This document shows, one piece after another, positions 63,513 to 64,000 of a stretch of DNA of 64,000 nt (its first letter is position 1; each line of letters starts with the position of its first letter). A program made the position numbers and the translations under genes. Source of the DNA: Tubiluchus corallicola (lineage: Eukaryota > Priapulida > Priapulimorpha > Priapulimorphida > Tubiluchidae); the NCBI GenBank assembly GCA_030141605.1, contig JAQGDQ010000265.1:216001-280000 (forward strand), in the 5' to 3' direction. The notes beneath the pieces were generated by a model, which saw only the letters and a list, made by a program, of their open reading frames with translations, had not been told where the DNA came from and made no database searches.

Positions 63513-64000
63513 ATGTCAAAAAGTATTTCAAGCATATTACTGGGGTGTGGATTACTACTTTTTTCCCTAAGTATTTCTCAAGTAGGATATTCTCAAAGTA
63601 GAGTTGAGAAGAAAGACTATAAGGAGACCTTTGATACTTTGAGGTGGAGTATGGGAGTAGTGGGAAGGCTCCTGTATTCAGGTGGTGAGTGGTATGTTAC
63701 TGACAGTGCCTACCAAAAACCAATAAAAGGTATACTGGATCATGCAGAGAATGCACCCATTGATACTATTGCTATAGATATGAACAGGTTATTGGATGAC
63801 AATAGCGTAGTGTTTATTTTTGATCGTAACCCACAGGATATAAAAGACTTTGAGCCTGTTTCGGGTTACATTATGCCTGACGAGCTAGATAAAATGGTTA
63901 AGGAGAGAGCTTCTGTTGTTACTGACAGTCTCCAAAAGATACATATCCCTGTTCCCGATGAACTATTTGACGATATTGAGTTGAAAGCGGGTCTAATGCC
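63513..64000 (+). CDS. Exported protein of unknown function, cut by the window end
   Basis: An open frame from ATG 63513 to the last base, 162 codons without a stop, following a hydrophobic leader (SSILLGCGLLLFSLSISQ) that suggests a signal peptide. The readable part has regions rich in Asp and no motif I recognise. It is divergent from the Omp85-like gene, with 169 bases between. Confidence 0.75.
   Translation, partial: MSKSISSILLGCGLLLFSLSISQVGYSQSRVEKKDYKETFDTLRWSMGVVGRLLYSGGEWYVTDSAYQKPIKGILDHAENAPIDTIAIDMNRLLDDNSVVFIFDRNPQDIKDFEPVSGYIMPDELDKMVKERASVVTDSLQKIHIPVPDELFDDIELKAGLM

Noticed and set aside
34274-64000. Bacterial genes as old lateral transfers into the animal genome
   Set aside because: Intact long frames, operon overlaps, a riboswitch, and a recent bacterial IS argue for DNA from a living bacterium, and no introns or polyadenylation signals specific to a host gene were seen in them.

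Overview
The window joins two unrelated kinds of DNA. Positions 1 to about 33.3 kb are AT-rich, intron-rich animal DNA. Positions about 33.97 to 64 kb are gene-dense Bacteroidetes DNA. The transition lies between about 33,250, the end of the last recognisable animal exon, and 33,970, the first recognisable bacterial coding sequence.

Animal part. Three split genes can be read exon by exon. (1) The N-terminal half of CCT7 (TCP-1 eta) lies on the minus strand at 1468-3912 and continues beyond the left edge. (2) A complete 278-residue nucleoplasmin/nucleophosmin-like chaperone lies on the plus strand in eleven exons, 10139-26833. (3) A small DUF1761-like membrane protein lies on the minus strand in two coding exons, 28002-29372, with a possible noncoding first exon near 33.1 kb. 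The nucleoplasmin core is essentially a metazoan family, so the host is probably an invertebrate animal; no finer placement is possible from this window. The rest is introns and intergenic DNA full of transposon remains: pogo/Tigger-like elements with TA-flanked inverted termini, other MITEs, two decayed non-LTR retrotransposons, tandem duplications and long palindromes.

Bacterial part. Short intergenic gaps, lipoprotein signal peptides and families such as DUF4270 point to Bacteroidetes. From left to right: a 3' fragment of infB (IF-2) fused to a 5' fragment of an Ig-like lipoprotein gene; DUF4270 lipoprotein and short GT5 glycogen-synthase-like protein; a broken IS1595-type transposase; panC-panD-radA; a broken trehalose-phosphatase; a membrane polyferredoxin with a Tat-exported DUF362 protein; a fucose-glycan locus (three GH29 alpha-L-fucosidases, one sulfatase, one PHP hydrolase), interrupted by PspC, SpoU methyltransferase and polyprenyl synthase genes; an intact IS1634-type insertion sequence flanked by a perfect 113-bp direct repeat; a cobalamin riboswitch followed by a B12 import operon (binding protein, permease, ATPase, TonB receptor); an Omp85-like barrel; and the start of an exported protein cut by the window end.

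Interpretation. Most bacterial genes are intact and one IS copy looks recent, so they come from a living bacterium (symbiont, associate or contaminant). The join to animal DNA is more likely an assembly or amplification chimera than an old lateral transfer, although the sequence alone cannot exclude a recent insertion.
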